Below are positions 35,704-44,044 of a stretch of 64,000 bases of DNA, piece by piece. The stretch's first letter is position 1, and the number at the start of each line of letters is the position of its first letter. The stretch comes from DFXE01 sp032054765. Its GTDB lineage: Bacteria; Bacteroidota; Bacteroidia; Bacteroidales; Tannerellaceae. The notes under the pieces are model-generated. The model saw only the letters and a list, made by a program, of their open reading frames with translations. It ran no database searches and was not told the DNA's origin. The stretch is taken from the NCBI GenBank assembly GCA_032054765.1, contig DAMBSC010000006.1:124001-188000 (forward strand), written 5' to 3'. The translations under genes were made by a program, and so were the position numbers.

Positions 35704-37749
35704 TTACCACCATATTTGTTTATTATTCTGGTATGTAAAAGGTCGATATTCTTTGCCTCTTGTATGATTATGAAGACGTAATAAAACATTATCAGGAATA
35801 TTAGTATACAAAAGGCTACTATTCTTACTACCAATCTTCTTCCCTAAAGATATCCAACATCCTTTATCCCAATAGTATAATTCATATTGTTCATTTGGAA
35901 CAACTCGATTGTCATCATTTCTTGGATAATATTTGATACATGTCAATTTGTACGGCTTTCCAAAATCAAGACCTATATACCGTTCTTTTTTATCCGGATC
36001 ATAAAGGAAACAAGTTACTCGATCATCATCAAAAGCAGCTTGTATCGAGTTTGCTAATGTTCCTTGGTTACCAATATATTCTCCTTTGAGAAGAAATTCT
36101 TTACCATCCTCACTTTCTCCCCAAAATTCTATACCTCCAATACCAAATTCATAATATAATGAATCTATATCTAGAAACTTATATATACCGTATCTATACA
36201 ATTCATTTAATGATAAATTTATTTTTTCTTCATAATAGGGAGTTTTTTCTATTGTATAAACAGTTACCGTATCCAACAAATCAGATCGATTAGCCACTTG
36301 AAACCTACCGTTTAGCATAGTACTTGCACGATGAATTTCAATAGTTTTATAAGGTGTTTTACTATATAATATAGCTTCTTTAGTAAATGACTTTCCATCA
36401 GCATATAACTCATTTATTTTACCATCCTCAGTCAAAATAAAGGGGTTGCCTGCTGGGATTATGTTTTTGTTTTCGTAGTAAACAGGTAAATAAAGAATAT
36501 TAACTCCTATATTGTTGAATGTGACTGAATTATTTTTAATAACACCCCAATCAACAGGGTTCCATTTTCCAACATCATAACAACAGAGATATGCGTATTT
36601 TTTATCGATATTTTTAGTCAATTTAATCTTCACATTACTTGTTTTAATATATTCATCTGTTACATCTTTCAGACAAGGATCCATAAAGTATTTTGGGATA
36701 GGTTCTGTAGCCTGTAATGCCAAACTTTTTTTTTGAATTTCATATGTTTCTTGATATACTTTAGGAACTGTACGACAACTTTGAATAGGGAGAAAAGATG
36801 GAATGCCTTCGTCAGGAGAAATATATTTTCGCGTCCAGAACATACAATCTATTATCTCATCTCTTTTCATATAATATTGACGTTGAATATTATCATAAAT
36901 TTCTTTATGTGTGTTCATTTTTAAAACTTCCGTCCAGAAATGCTGATGTCCATAGTTAGCCCATCCTGGTATTTTAATTAAGAACGATGGTATTCCCATA
37001 GAACGTAAAGCCATTATTTTATAATGATTATATTCGAGACATTGTCCTAATTGAGTTCTTACCAAATTTTTAAATGTAGTAGGTAAAAGAAATTCATAAC
37101 CATTCGCATAAAATGGACCTTCTTGTGTAAATGTTGTATCTATATCAGTAGAGATATAATCGAATGCTTCAATTATAGAAAAATTACTCTTACTAATAGC
37201 CATATCTCCATATTTTTCAGTAAAATATTTATTTGATTCCTCCCAATAACTATTTCCTGTTTTATAGGGAAGTATATATTGACAAAATGTCTTGAAATCC
37301 AAATCAGAACACCAAGGATAATTTTCCCAGACATTAAAAGAATAATCAATATGTTTTATAAGAAAATCTGCAGAAATTGTTTTAGCATCTAAAATATATT
37401 GAGCGTTGGGATAAGGTTGTTTCTTCTCAACTTTATCACAAGCAATATAAAGACCCTGTATCCCATAAGATGTATATTCATTTAAATAAGCTTCTAGTTC
37501 ATCAAAATAAGGATTATTTTGACTAATAGATTTATCATCTATGGAGTACTTACCATACATATTTTCAATAAGAAAACGAGCTGCCTTGTATTTTAAATAA
37601 TTATTTTCATAGTGAGATAATACCTTTTCTAATTCCTGACGATTATCTCCTGCAGATTCCAATACTTCATTTAACAATCTATCATTCAGGCCATTATAAG
37701 AACAAGAGCAAATAAAGACTATTAAGGCTAATAGTTTAGTTTTTTTCAT
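35704..37749 (-). CDS. Transglutaminase-like lipoprotein with C-terminal discoidin-like region
   Basis: The protein has 681 residues: lipoprotein signal (LLALIVFICSC), a helical region to about 190, then a transglutaminase-like core with a probable catalytic Cys in GQCLEYNHYKIMALRSMGIP and His in GHQHFWTEV. The middle is beta-rich, and the C-terminal 140 residues resemble a discoidin (F5/8 type C) domain, with RYIGLDFGKPYKLTCIKYYP and YELYYWDKGCW. Such proteins act outside the cytoplasm as peptidases or carbohydrate-associated enzymes; the activity here is inferred. It heads the AT-rich cassette with the NVEALA and propeller genes. Confidence 0.82.
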   Translation of the reverse strand: MKKTKLLALIVFICSCSYNGLNDRLLNEVLESAGDNRQELEKVLSHYENNYLKYKAARFLIENMYGKYSIDDKSISQNNPYFDELEAYLNEYTSYGIQGLYIACDKVEKKQPYPNAQYILDAKTISADFLIKHIDYSFNVWENYPWCSDLDFKTFCQYILPYKTGNSYWEESNKYFTEKYGDMAISKSNFSIIEAFDYISTDIDTTFTQEGPFYANGYEFLLPTTFKNLVRTQLGQCLEYNHYKIMALRSMGIPSFLIKIPGWANYGHQHFWTEVLKMNTHKEIYDNIQRQYYMKRDEIIDCMFWTRKYISPDEGIPSFLPIQSCRTVPKVYQETYEIQKKSLALQATEPIPKYFMDPCLKDVTDEYIKTSNVKIKLTKNIDKKYAYLCCYDVGKWNPVDWGVIKNNSVTFNNIGVNILYLPVYYENKNIIPAGNPFILTEDGKINELYADGKSFTKEAILYSKTPYKTIEIHRASTMLNGRFQVANRSDLLDTVTVYTIEKTPYYEEKINLSLNELYRYGIYKFLDIDSLYYEFGIGGIEFWGESEDGKEFLLKGEYIGNQGTLANSIQAAFDDDRVTCFLYDPDKKERYIGLDFGKPYKLTCIKYYPRNDDNRVVPNEQYELYYWDKGCWISLGKKIGSKNSSLLYTNIPDNVLLRLHNHTRGKEYRPFTYQNNKQIWW

Positions 37750-37931
37750 ATTTCTTTTATTTGGTTATATCTATGTAAACTCAAGAGCAATCATAGTATA
37801 TTTATATATTTTGTTGTTAATAATTATACACGAACAAAATAAAAAGTAATTAATAGTTTAAGATTTTCTTCTACAAAATTAAAAATAAAATAAAATAATA
37901 CAAGAAAAAAAGAAAAAAATGTTTCTGTTCG

Positions 37932-38182
37932 CTTCCATCTGCATCCGGCACACGTTTCACTGCTCCTTTTATCTCATCATCAAAACTAGGCCATCCACAT
38001 CCTGAATCAAACTTAAAAGACGAATGATATAACGGTGCACCACACTGTTTACAAACATACGTACCTTTCTCACTAAAATCATAGAATTTTCCTGTAAACG
38101 GCCTCTCTGTTCCTTTATGAAGAATAACTCTTTTCTCTTCTTCTGTCAATCCTTTGGGAGTATATCCCTTATCATTAGTTTG
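37932..38182. repeat. 251-bp direct repeat, copy in truncated msrB
   Basis: Partner of 33694-33944. Beyond the left end the copies share nothing. Beyond the right end they remain similar for about 60 bases with many differences. Confidence 0.92.
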
Positions 38183-38238
38183 CCCATTGCTATACCATTT
38201 AAACTTATAAATAGAAATAAATAAATCCATTTTTCCAT
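37932..38238 (-). pseudogene. Truncated msrB copy with ancestral start and promoter
   Basis: Reading leftwards from ATG 38238, it begins MEKWIYLFLFISLNGIAMG, a good signal peptide, then loses frame by one base just before QTNDKG. The MsrB N-terminal half follows, identical to the intact gene, and stops being homologous after DADGS, before the zinc site is complete and before the catalytic Cys. Consensus -7 box TAACTTTG (38269-38276) lies upstream. A continuous frame from 38302 to 37871 exists but joins unrelated ends. It cannot encode a reductase. Confidence 0.88.
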
Positions 38239-38268
38239 AGTTTTTTTCCCTTAATTTAATTAGGATAA

Positions 38269-38276
38269 CAAAGTTA
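38269..38276 (-). promoter_or_regulatory. -7 box TAACTTTG (original msr promoter)
   Basis: A consensus match 30 bases before the ancestral msr ATG at 38238, reading leftwards. It now drives only the truncated copy and possibly the cassette behind it. Confidence 0.5.
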
Positions 38277-38302
38277 CAAAATATACTATTGTCAAAAATC
38301 AT

Positions 38303-38577
38303 ATTAACGTTTTTTATATTTTCATTAAAAGCTATATCGACCTTAATTCCTTATCTCGTTCTGTACTAGATTATACATGAAACACTAAAAATAATATTTC
38401 TTTTATTTCCGCGGTGGGAATGATATTGTCTTCATGCAAAAGGCAAGACATAAACATTCAAACATATATGTGCCTGATAGTATTGTGTCCGGAAATGATG
38501 ACAATGAAGTAGAAACCGATAGACAGAAATGTTGCTAAGGATTGGCAAAAGCATTTTTCAAATTACTGACTTTATGA
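38303..38577. other. Intergenic region with one tiny open frame
   Basis: No established gene is seen. A 34-codon frame at 38434-38538 (plus strand) starts MQKARHKHSNIYVPDS and ends in two Cys. It could be a remnant of a larger gene or chance; no homology is recognised and no promoter box precedes it. Confidence 0.25.
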
Positions 38578-39483
38578 CTATTCAGCGATCGTCACTTTCT
38601 TTCCTTTAAGTATACTGGCTGTATAAAAAATTAATCCTACCCAGACAAATATAAAGCAGACTATATATTCAACACCGAAAGTTTCACCATAAACGAACAC
38701 GCCGAGCAATAGCTGAAGGGTCGGGCTTAAATACTGGATAAAACCCATAGTGGATAATGGAATGACTTGTGTAGACTTCCCAAACCAAAAGAGTGGAATA
38801 GCGGTAATTAGTCCACTAATAATCAATAGTATACTTATCAGTGCTGATGATGGGAAAAAGGGAGTTGCTGTACTACTTTCAGCCGTATAAAACAAAAAGG
38901 CTAAAGCAAACGGGAAAACCATCATTGTTTCCACCGTAAGCGCAGGCATAGATTCAAGATTCGCTTTCTTTTTCAATAATCCATACAAGCCGAAAGAAGT
39001 GGCAAGAAGCAGTGATATCCAGAGAAACTTACCGTAGCTGATCGTAAAATATGCAACACCGACCAGCGCCAATACAACTGCTATTTTCTGCATAGTAGCC
39101 AGCCGTTCCTTTAAAAAAATATAACCAAATAAAACGTTGACTAACGGGTTGATGTAATATCCCAAGCCAGCCTCGACAATATGATTACTCCCAACAGCAT
39201 AGATGTATATACCCCAGTTGGCGCTGATAACATACCCAGCTAAACCCAGTCTGAACAAAAGCCGGGGCTGTTTTATATAATTGGTAAAAGTCTCACGGTT
39301 AGTGAGTAATACCCAGAAAAGGAGAAAAGCAAATGACCAGACAATGCGGTGAGCCAGTATATTTACGGCAGGAACTCCCGTAATAGCTTTCCAGAAAACA
39401 GGAAAAAGTCCCCAGGCAATATAACATGCCAGGGCATAAACAATCCCTTGATTATAATTTAACTTCTTTTGACTAGACGACAT
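38578..39483 (-). CDS. rarD: RarD-type EamA transporter
   Basis: The protein has 301 residues with ten predicted membrane helices and two EamA repeats. ALACYIAWGLFPVFWK at the start and AGLGYYINPLVNVLFG, VPLSTMGFIQYLSPTLQLLLGV in the C-terminal half are typical of RarD. Family members are inner-membrane permeases, linked in some bacteria to chloramphenicol sensitivity; the substrate is unknown. Minus-strand -7 box TACCTTTG lies at 39506-39513, 22 bases before the ATG, so the leader is very short. Confidence 0.92.
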   Translation of the reverse strand: MSSSQKKLNYNQGIVYALACYIAWGLFPVFWKAITGVPAVNILAHRIVWSFAFLLFWVLLTNRETFTNYIKQPRLLFRLGLAGYVISANWGIYIYAVGSNHIVEAGLGYYINPLVNVLFGYIFLKERLATMQKIAVVLALVGVAYFTISYGKFLWISLLLATSFGLYGLLKKKANLESMPALTVETMMVFPFALAFLFYTAESSTATPFFPSSALISILLIISGLITAIPLFWFGKSTQVIPLSTMGFIQYLSPTLQLLLGVFVYGETFGVEYIVCFIFVWVGLIFYTASILKGKKVTIAE

Positions 39484-39505
39484 GATAAAGTTGCTATTTG
39501 AGGTA

Positions 39506-39513
39506 CAAAGGTA
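39506..39513 (-). promoter_or_regulatory. -7 box TACCTTTG (minus strand)
   Basis: An exact consensus match just upstream of rarD. Confidence 0.55.
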
Positions 39514-39715
39514 CAGAAATAAAATCTTCCTGTTTCAATCGCCTTCTGCTCGGGGTATTCTATTTCTGATATCTGCCTTGGATAAACACAGATAATTCTT
39601 GATAAATGACGGGCATAGAAGGCTTATCGGACTGAAAGCATAGTTTTCAATTTTAAAGACTTTTATTTTGGCTATTTTTTCTGGCAACAAATTTCTGTGT
39701 AAACGAAAAAGTTCT

Positions 39716-39723
39716 TATCTTTG
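39716..39723 (+). promoter_or_regulatory. -7 box TATCTTTG of methyltransferase-rsgA
   Basis: An exact consensus match 192 bases before the ATG at 39916, implying a long leader. Confidence 0.6.
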
Positions 39724-39915
39724 CAGGATGACAACAACATTTAATTCGGATTTGGTTTAGTAAACAATCTGTGCTTCTGATGCAGGTTGTCTTTTTGTTT
39801 GGTCTCGAATAATCCTTTTCGGGAACATTATTCTATTTTTAAATTTTAGTTTTTTATCTGTGTGCAATGGTGTGAGCATTGGTATGCTTTCCGTGTATGC
39901 AAAAATATTATAACA
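39724..39915 (+). promoter_or_regulatory. Candidate attenuator leader with upstream ORF and tandem hairpins
   Basis: Directly after the promoter lies an 10-residue upstream ORF (39728-39760, MTTTFNSDLV). Hairpin 1 follows: ACAATCTG 39764-39771 pairs with CAGGTTGT 39783-39790 (one G-U), then CTTTTTGTTT. Hairpin 2: GAATAAT 39807-39813 pairs with ATTATTC 39827-39833, then TATTTTT. A third small stem, CAATG/CATTG, lies at about 39864-39880. Both main hairpins look like intrinsic terminators placed before the coding region. Stalling on the upstream ORF could change which hairpin forms; this is inference. Confidence 0.5.
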
Positions 39916-40698
39916 ATGAGTAACGAACATATTACAACTATTCACGAATTCGAATTAAAATTAATCTGTGATTTCTTTTCAAATACTGAACGTCAGGGTC
40001 CCGGTAGTCCCGAAATGACCTTGAAAGCTTTGAGTTTTATCGACAATCTTACCGACAATTCTGTTATTGCCGATATCGGTTGCGGGACAGGTGGGCAGAC
40101 GATGGTTTTGGCACAGCATGCGCCGGGGCGTATTACAGGCTTTGATCTTTTTCCGGAATTTATTGACTTGTTCAATGCGAATGCTGCGAGACTGAATCTT
40201 CAGGACAGGGTGAAAGGTGTTGTCCGTTCAATGGACGATCTTCCTTTCGGGAATGAGGAACTTGACCTGATCTGGTGTGAGGGGGCCATTTATAATATCG
40301 GTTTTGAACGGGGATTAAACGAGTGGCGCAGGTTTCTGAAACCGGGAGGATATATTGCCGTTTCCGAAAGTACGTGGTTTACCGAAAAACGTCCGGCGGA
40401 GATTGAGGAATACTGCGCACCTCATTTTCCGGAAATGGATACGATTTCGGGTAAAATAGCGCTGATAGAGAAATCTGGGTATGCTCCCGTGGCTACTTTT
40501 ATGCTGCCTGAAACGTGTTGGACAGACCATTATTTTACTCCGATGGTCAAGGCACAGGAGCTGTTTCTTGAGAAGTATGCAGGGAATGAAACTGCCGAGG
40601 GATTCGTAATGCTTCAACGTAACGACGCTGAAATGTACCTCAAGTATAAAGAATTCTACGGCTATACGTTTTTCATCGCAAAAAAGTTAGACTTATGA
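39916..40698 (+). CDS. Class I SAM-dependent methyltransferase
   Basis: The protein has 260 residues from ATG 39916 (MSNEHITTIHEFEL); the frame runs open upstream to 39862 but that is within the leader. The Rossmann methyltransferase fold has motif I VIADIGCGTGGQTMVLA, the acidic post-I loop GFDLFPEF, and motif IV LDLIWCEGAIYNIG. The EGAIYNIGF form is typical of Bacteroidetes small-molecule or ubiquinone-type methyltransferases. The substrate is unknown. Its stop overlaps the rsgA start by four bases (ATGA), so the two are translationally coupled, suggesting a link to translation or ribosomes. Confidence 0.88.
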   Translation: MSNEHITTIHEFELKLICDFFSNTERQGPGSPEMTLKALSFIDNLTDNSVIADIGCGTGGQTMVLAQHAPGRITGFDLFPEFIDLFNANAARLNLQDRVKGVVRSMDDLPFGNEELDLIWCEGAIYNIGFERGLNEWRRFLKPGGYIAVSESTWFTEKRPAEIEEYCAPHFPEMDTISGKIALIEKSGYAPVATFMLPETCWTDHYFTPMVKAQELFLEKYAGNETAEGFVMLQRNDAEMYLKYKEFYGYTFFIAKKLDL

Positions 40699-41750
40699 TC
40701 GATTTATATAGGTATGGTTGGAACGACGGGTTGAACCAACTGAAACAACAGTCGGCGCATAGCGCCCTCATGCATGGACGCGTGTCTATTGTACACCGGA
40801 CATGCTACGATGTTATTTCTGAAAACGGACTGTTCCAGTGCGAACTGACGGGAAATATGATGTACGGGAAATCCGACTTCGAGTTGCCCTGCGTGGGCGA
40901 TTGGGTTGTTTTCCAGCCATTCGACGAAGAGAAAGGTATTATAGTGGATATGTTACCCCGCGAGCGTACGTTGTACCGTAAGAAAAGCGGGACGGTTGCC
41001 GACCGTCAGGCTATTGCTTCATACGTGGATAAAGCGTTTATTGTGCAAAGCCTCGACGATAATTTCAATGTCCGCCGTGCCGAACGTTTTATGGCTCAGG
41101 TGTTGGAGGAGAATATCAATCCCGTACTGGTGCTCAATAAGGCTGATATAGGTTTCGACCGTCAGGTGGTGGGCGAACAGATCAAACATATCGCCCGCCG
41201 GATGCCTGTATTCTTTACAAGTATCCATCAGCCAGAAACGATTCTCACGCTGCGGCAATCCATAGCGGAAGGCGAAACGGTGGTGTTTGTCGGTTCTTCG
41301 GGTGTCGGGAAAAGCTCCCTGGTGAACGCGCTTTGCGAAAAACAGGTATTGCTCACTTCGGATATAAGCTTGTCTACAGGGAAAGGGCGGCACACGTCTA
41401 CCCGTCGTGAAATGGTATTGATGGATGGTTCGGGTGTCCTGATCGACACTCCGGGCGTCCGCGAGTTTGGTCTGGCTATGGACAATCCCGATTCGCTTGC
41501 CGGAATGCTGGAAATCTCCGACTATGCCGGATCGTGCCGTTTCAAGGATTGCGAGCATACGAACGAACCCGGTTGTGCCGTTTTAGAAGCGGTAAACAAC
41601 GGACAGTTAGACCGGAAAGTGTATGATAGCTACCAGAAACTCCGGCGTGAAGCATGGCATTTCTCGGCTTCGGAACACGAAAAGCGTAAAAGGGAGAAAT
41701 CTTTTACAAAACTCGTTGAAGAAGTAAAGAAGCAAAAAGGGATCGGGTGA
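40695..41750 (+). CDS. rsgA: Ribosome small-subunit-dependent GTPase A
   Basis: The protein has 351 residues: an OB-fold (about 35-100), then a circularly permuted GTPase domain with G4 NKAD (VLNKADIGF), P loop GSSGVGKSS at about 202, switch region TGKGRHTSTRRE, DTPGVREFG, then a zinc knuckle with CRFKDCEHTNEPGC. It checks late 30S assembly and releases RbfA in the cytoplasm. It is slightly longer than the usual 290-340 with extra N-terminal residues, like the YjeQ form. It is cotranscribed behind a methyltransferase and an attenuator-like leader. Confidence 0.95.
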   Translation: MIDLYRYGWNDGLNQLKQQSAHSALMHGRVSIVHRTCYDVISENGLFQCELTGNMMYGKSDFELPCVGDWVVFQPFDEEKGIIVDMLPRERTLYRKKSGTVADRQAIASYVDKAFIVQSLDDNFNVRRAERFMAQVLEENINPVLVLNKADIGFDRQVVGEQIKHIARRMPVFFTSIHQPETILTLRQSIAEGETVVFVGSSGVGKSSLVNALCEKQVLLTSDISLSTGKGRHTSTRREMVLMDGSGVLIDTPGVREFGLAMDNPDSLAGMLEISDYAGSCRFKDCEHTNEPGCAVLEAVNNGQLDRKVYDSYQKLRREAWHFSASEHEKRKREKSFTKLVEEVKKQKGIG

Positions 41751-41769
41751 TCTTTGTTTAAACAGGGTT

Positions 41770-41918
41770 AGTCTGCTAAAGCAGACTGCAATTGATAATG
41801 ATTGTTCTTCAATAGTTAGGAAGAAGGGGAGCAATAGCGAAAAATCATATTGGTTTGGATGATTATTTGCTATTCTCCCCATCTTCCTATTGATTGCAGT
41901 CAGTTTTAACTGACTGAT
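41770..41918. repeat. Composite repeat element with variant and standard P1 palindromes
   Basis: The left end has a P1 variant (AGTCTGCT, AA, AGCAGACT at 41770-41787) in which both arms changed together so pairing is kept. The right end has standard P1 at 41897-41916. Between them lies an imperfect long inverted repeat: GGAAGAAGGGGAGCAATAGC from 41819 pairs with GCTATTCTCCCCATCTTCC ending near 41888. It lies between rsgA and the next methyltransferase gene and may end rsgA transcripts. Confidence 0.7.
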
Positions 41919-41953
41919 AATGATTTTTATTAATTCTCTCACTGATTTATTCT

Positions 41954-41961
41954 TACCTTTG
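41954..41961 (+). promoter_or_regulatory. -7 box TACCTTTG
   Basis: An exact match only six bases before ATG 41968, so the mRNA must be leaderless or nearly so. It lies right next to the repeat element. Confidence 0.55.
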
Positions 41962-41967
41962 TTATTT

Positions 41968-42753
41968 ATGAAAAATAAGATCGGGGTGAAAACATTGGAA
42001 GAGAGTATCGCGATAGCGATGGACGGGCGTCAGGATACGGCTATTGTTCCGTTTCTGCCGTATATTTTGCAGGATTTTTGGGAAATAGGGACACCACCGG
42101 GAATAATAATAGACCTTGTTCAAAAACATTGTACTAATTATCCGGCTCTCAAGGTTTTGGACTTGGGATGTGGCAAAGGAGCCGTTTCGGTAAAGTTGGC
42201 CGAAGCCTTACAATGCCACTGTTACGGGATCGACGGGATTCCCGAATTTATAGAAACCTCAAAAGATAAGGCGCAGGAGTATGGAGTAGAAGCGCTTTGC
42301 CGTTTCGAAACAGGTGATATTCGTGAGAAGATCATTGGTTTAGGGAAGTTTGATGTTATACTTCTGGGTGCTATCGGGCAGGTTTTCGGTGATTATTATA
42401 CAACCTTGACCATACTTTCTGGGCATTTAAACGAAGACGGAATTATCATCATCAATGATGCCTACATTGAAGATTCGAGCATATTTCAGCATCCTGAAAT
42501 ATTGCAGCACAGGGAAATTTTAAAGCAAATCGGGAAAGCCGGAATGGAACTGGTAGACGAAAGTACAGAAGGAACCGACGCCTATGCAGAGGAGTTTGAG
42601 AACCTGCAAAAACGATGTCGGGAACTGATCCCTCAATATCCCGAAAAAGCTATTCTTTTCGAGAACTTTATTCGCGCACAGGCCGACGAATATGATGCGT
42701 TGGAAAATGAAGTGATCGGTTCCATTATGGTTGTTAAAAAGATAAATACATAA
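41968..42753 (+). CDS. Class I SAM-dependent methyltransferase
   Basis: The protein has 261 residues from ATG 41968; the frame upstream to 41920 is ruled out by the promoter position. Motif I is KVLDLGCGKGAVSVKLAEAL, the post-I acidic residue is in GIDGIPEFIE, and FDVILLGAIGQVFGDYYTTL follows motif IV. This is the methyltransferase_25/11 type, with unknown substrate. It appears monocistronic with repeat palindromes on both sides. Confidence 0.85.
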   Translation: MKNKIGVKTLEESIAIAMDGRQDTAIVPFLPYILQDFWEIGTPPGIIIDLVQKHCTNYPALKVLDLGCGKGAVSVKLAEALQCHCYGIDGIPEFIETSKDKAQEYGVEALCRFETGDIREKIIGLGKFDVILLGAIGQVFGDYYTTLTILSGHLNEDGIIIINDAYIEDSSIFQHPEILQHREILKQIGKAGMELVDESTEGTDAYAEEFENLQKRCRELIPQYPEKAILFENFIRAQADEYDALENEVIGSIMVVKKINT

Positions 42754-42790
42754 GAAATAATATCATAAGCTAAAGCTGATCTATCACTTG

Positions 42791-42810
42791 CAGTCAGTTT
42801 TAACTGACTG
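42791..42810. repeat. P1 palindrome (TT orientation)
   Basis: CAGTCAGTTTTAACTGACTG, 37 bases after the methyltransferase stop codon, preceded by ATCACTTG. Confidence 0.85.
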
Positions 42811-42890
42811 ATATAAGAAAATATAATCTGGCCTGTCTTTAAAAAAAGGACAATGTAAAGTTTTCGGTTGTGTATGGAATAATAGAGTTT

Positions 42891-42898
42891 TAACTTTG
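42891..42898 (+). promoter_or_regulatory. -7 box TAACTTTG of ada
   Basis: An exact match 27 bases before ATG 42926, with a GTTG at 42867-42870 at the right spacing (20 bases) for the -33 element. Confidence 0.6.
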
Positions 42899-42925
42899 CC
42901 GTTCAGATAATAATACAAAAACAGG

Positions 42926-43975
42926 ATGGAAGCAGAAAGAGATATATTTTACAAAGCATTTCTGGAAAGGGATAGTTCTTTCGAAGGTGTATTTGTTGCC
43001 GGAGTAAAAACGACCGGAATCTTTTGCCGTCCCACTTGTCCGGCAAAGCCTAAATTGGAGAATGTTGAGTTTTTCCCTTCTGCAAAAGAAGCGATGCTCA
43101 ATGGTTACAGGCCGTGCAAAGTATGCAAACCATTGGAAAGGCTCGGAAATCCACCCGACAACATCAGGCAGTTATTGAAATACATGGAAGAAAACCCTGC
43201 GGTTAAAATAAAAGATGCCGATTTGCCGGAGTTAGGTTTAGAACCGAACCAGGTGCGCCGGTGGTTTCTGAAAAACTATAACCAAACGTTCCATGCCTAT
43301 CAGCGGATGTATCGTGCCAACAATGCCTTCCAACGTATTCAATCCCAGCAAAACGTTACGGATGTCGCCTACGATTCGGGCTACAACTCTTTGAGCGGGT
43401 TCAACAGCATGTTCAAAAACATTATAGGAACTTCCCCGCAGAATAGTAAAAACAAGCGTATTGTCAATGTAACCTATATTGAGACTGACCTGGGATTGAT
43501 GATCGCTGCCGCAACCGATAAAGGAATTTGTATGTTCGAGTTTGCCGACTTTAAACTGATCGAACTGGAATTAAGGCAGTTGTCTACTTCGTTCAAAGCG
43601 CCGCTTGTGCAGGGAGAAAACCCTCATTTTGATATCCTCAGGAAACAACTGGACGAGTATTTCAAAGGAGAACGCAAAGAATTTACGATCCCATTGGATC
43701 TGGCCGGTACGGAGTTCCAAAAAGAAGTGTGGCTCGGCTTATTGCAAATACCATACGGACATACCACAACCTACGGAAAACAAGCCGAACGTTTAGGCAA
43801 ACCCTCTTCCGTAAGAGCCGTAGCCAATGCAAATGGTAAAAACAAAATCTCTATCATCCTGCCCTGCCACAGAGTAATCGGCGCCGACGGAACCCTCACT
43901 GGCTACGGCGGAGGAATGTGGAGAAAGAAAAAACTGCTGGAATTTGAAAAAGGGAATATGCTCAATCATCTATGA
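42926..43975 (+). CDS. ada: Ada: methylphosphotriester sensor and O6-methylguanine-DNA methyltransferase
   Basis: The protein has 349 residues, the usual Ada length. The N-terminal zinc domain has Cys34, Cys38, Cys64 and Cys67 (FCRPTC, CKVC); the first corresponds to the methyl-accepting Cys of E. coli Ada. An AraC-type helix-turn-helix follows (about 90-170, with SGFNSMFKNIIGTSPQ). The C-terminal suicide methyltransferase has LPCHRVIGADG, with the acceptor Cys near residue 314. It repairs alkylated DNA and activates its own regulon when methylated. An alkylation-repair HEAT protein is encoded further on at 54802. Confidence 0.95.
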   Translation: MEAERDIFYKAFLERDSSFEGVFVAGVKTTGIFCRPTCPAKPKLENVEFFPSAKEAMLNGYRPCKVCKPLERLGNPPDNIRQLLKYMEENPAVKIKDADLPELGLEPNQVRRWFLKNYNQTFHAYQRMYRANNAFQRIQSQQNVTDVAYDSGYNSLSGFNSMFKNIIGTSPQNSKNKRIVNVTYIETDLGLMIAAATDKGICMFEFADFKLIELELRQLSTSFKAPLVQGENPHFDILRKQLDEYFKGERKEFTIPLDLAGTEFQKEVWLGLLQIPYGHTTTYGKQAERLGKPSSVRAVANANGKNKISIILPCHRVIGADGTLTGYGGGMWRKKKLLEFEKGNMLNHL

Positions 43976-43976
43976 T

Positions 43977-44041
43977 CAGTCAGTTAAAACTGACTGCAAG
44001 TGAGATGTTGGCCCTGTCCTGATTTCAAAAAAAGTGAACCC
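43977..44041. repeat. P1 palindrome plus shared 25-bp module
   Basis: P1 in AA orientation occupies 43977-43996, one base after the ada stop codon, followed by CAAGTGAGAT. The segment 44017-44041 (TCCTGATTTCAAAAAAAGTG, then AACCC) recurs exactly at 60710-60734, also right after a P1 copy. Confidence 0.8.
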
Positions 44042-44044
44042 AGT

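Noticed and set aside
37871..38302. A 143-codon open frame as a functional MsrB
   Set aside because: It lacks the catalytic Cys region and half of the zinc site, and its two ends are unrelated low-complexity sequence; it is a fragment of the msrB duplicate.
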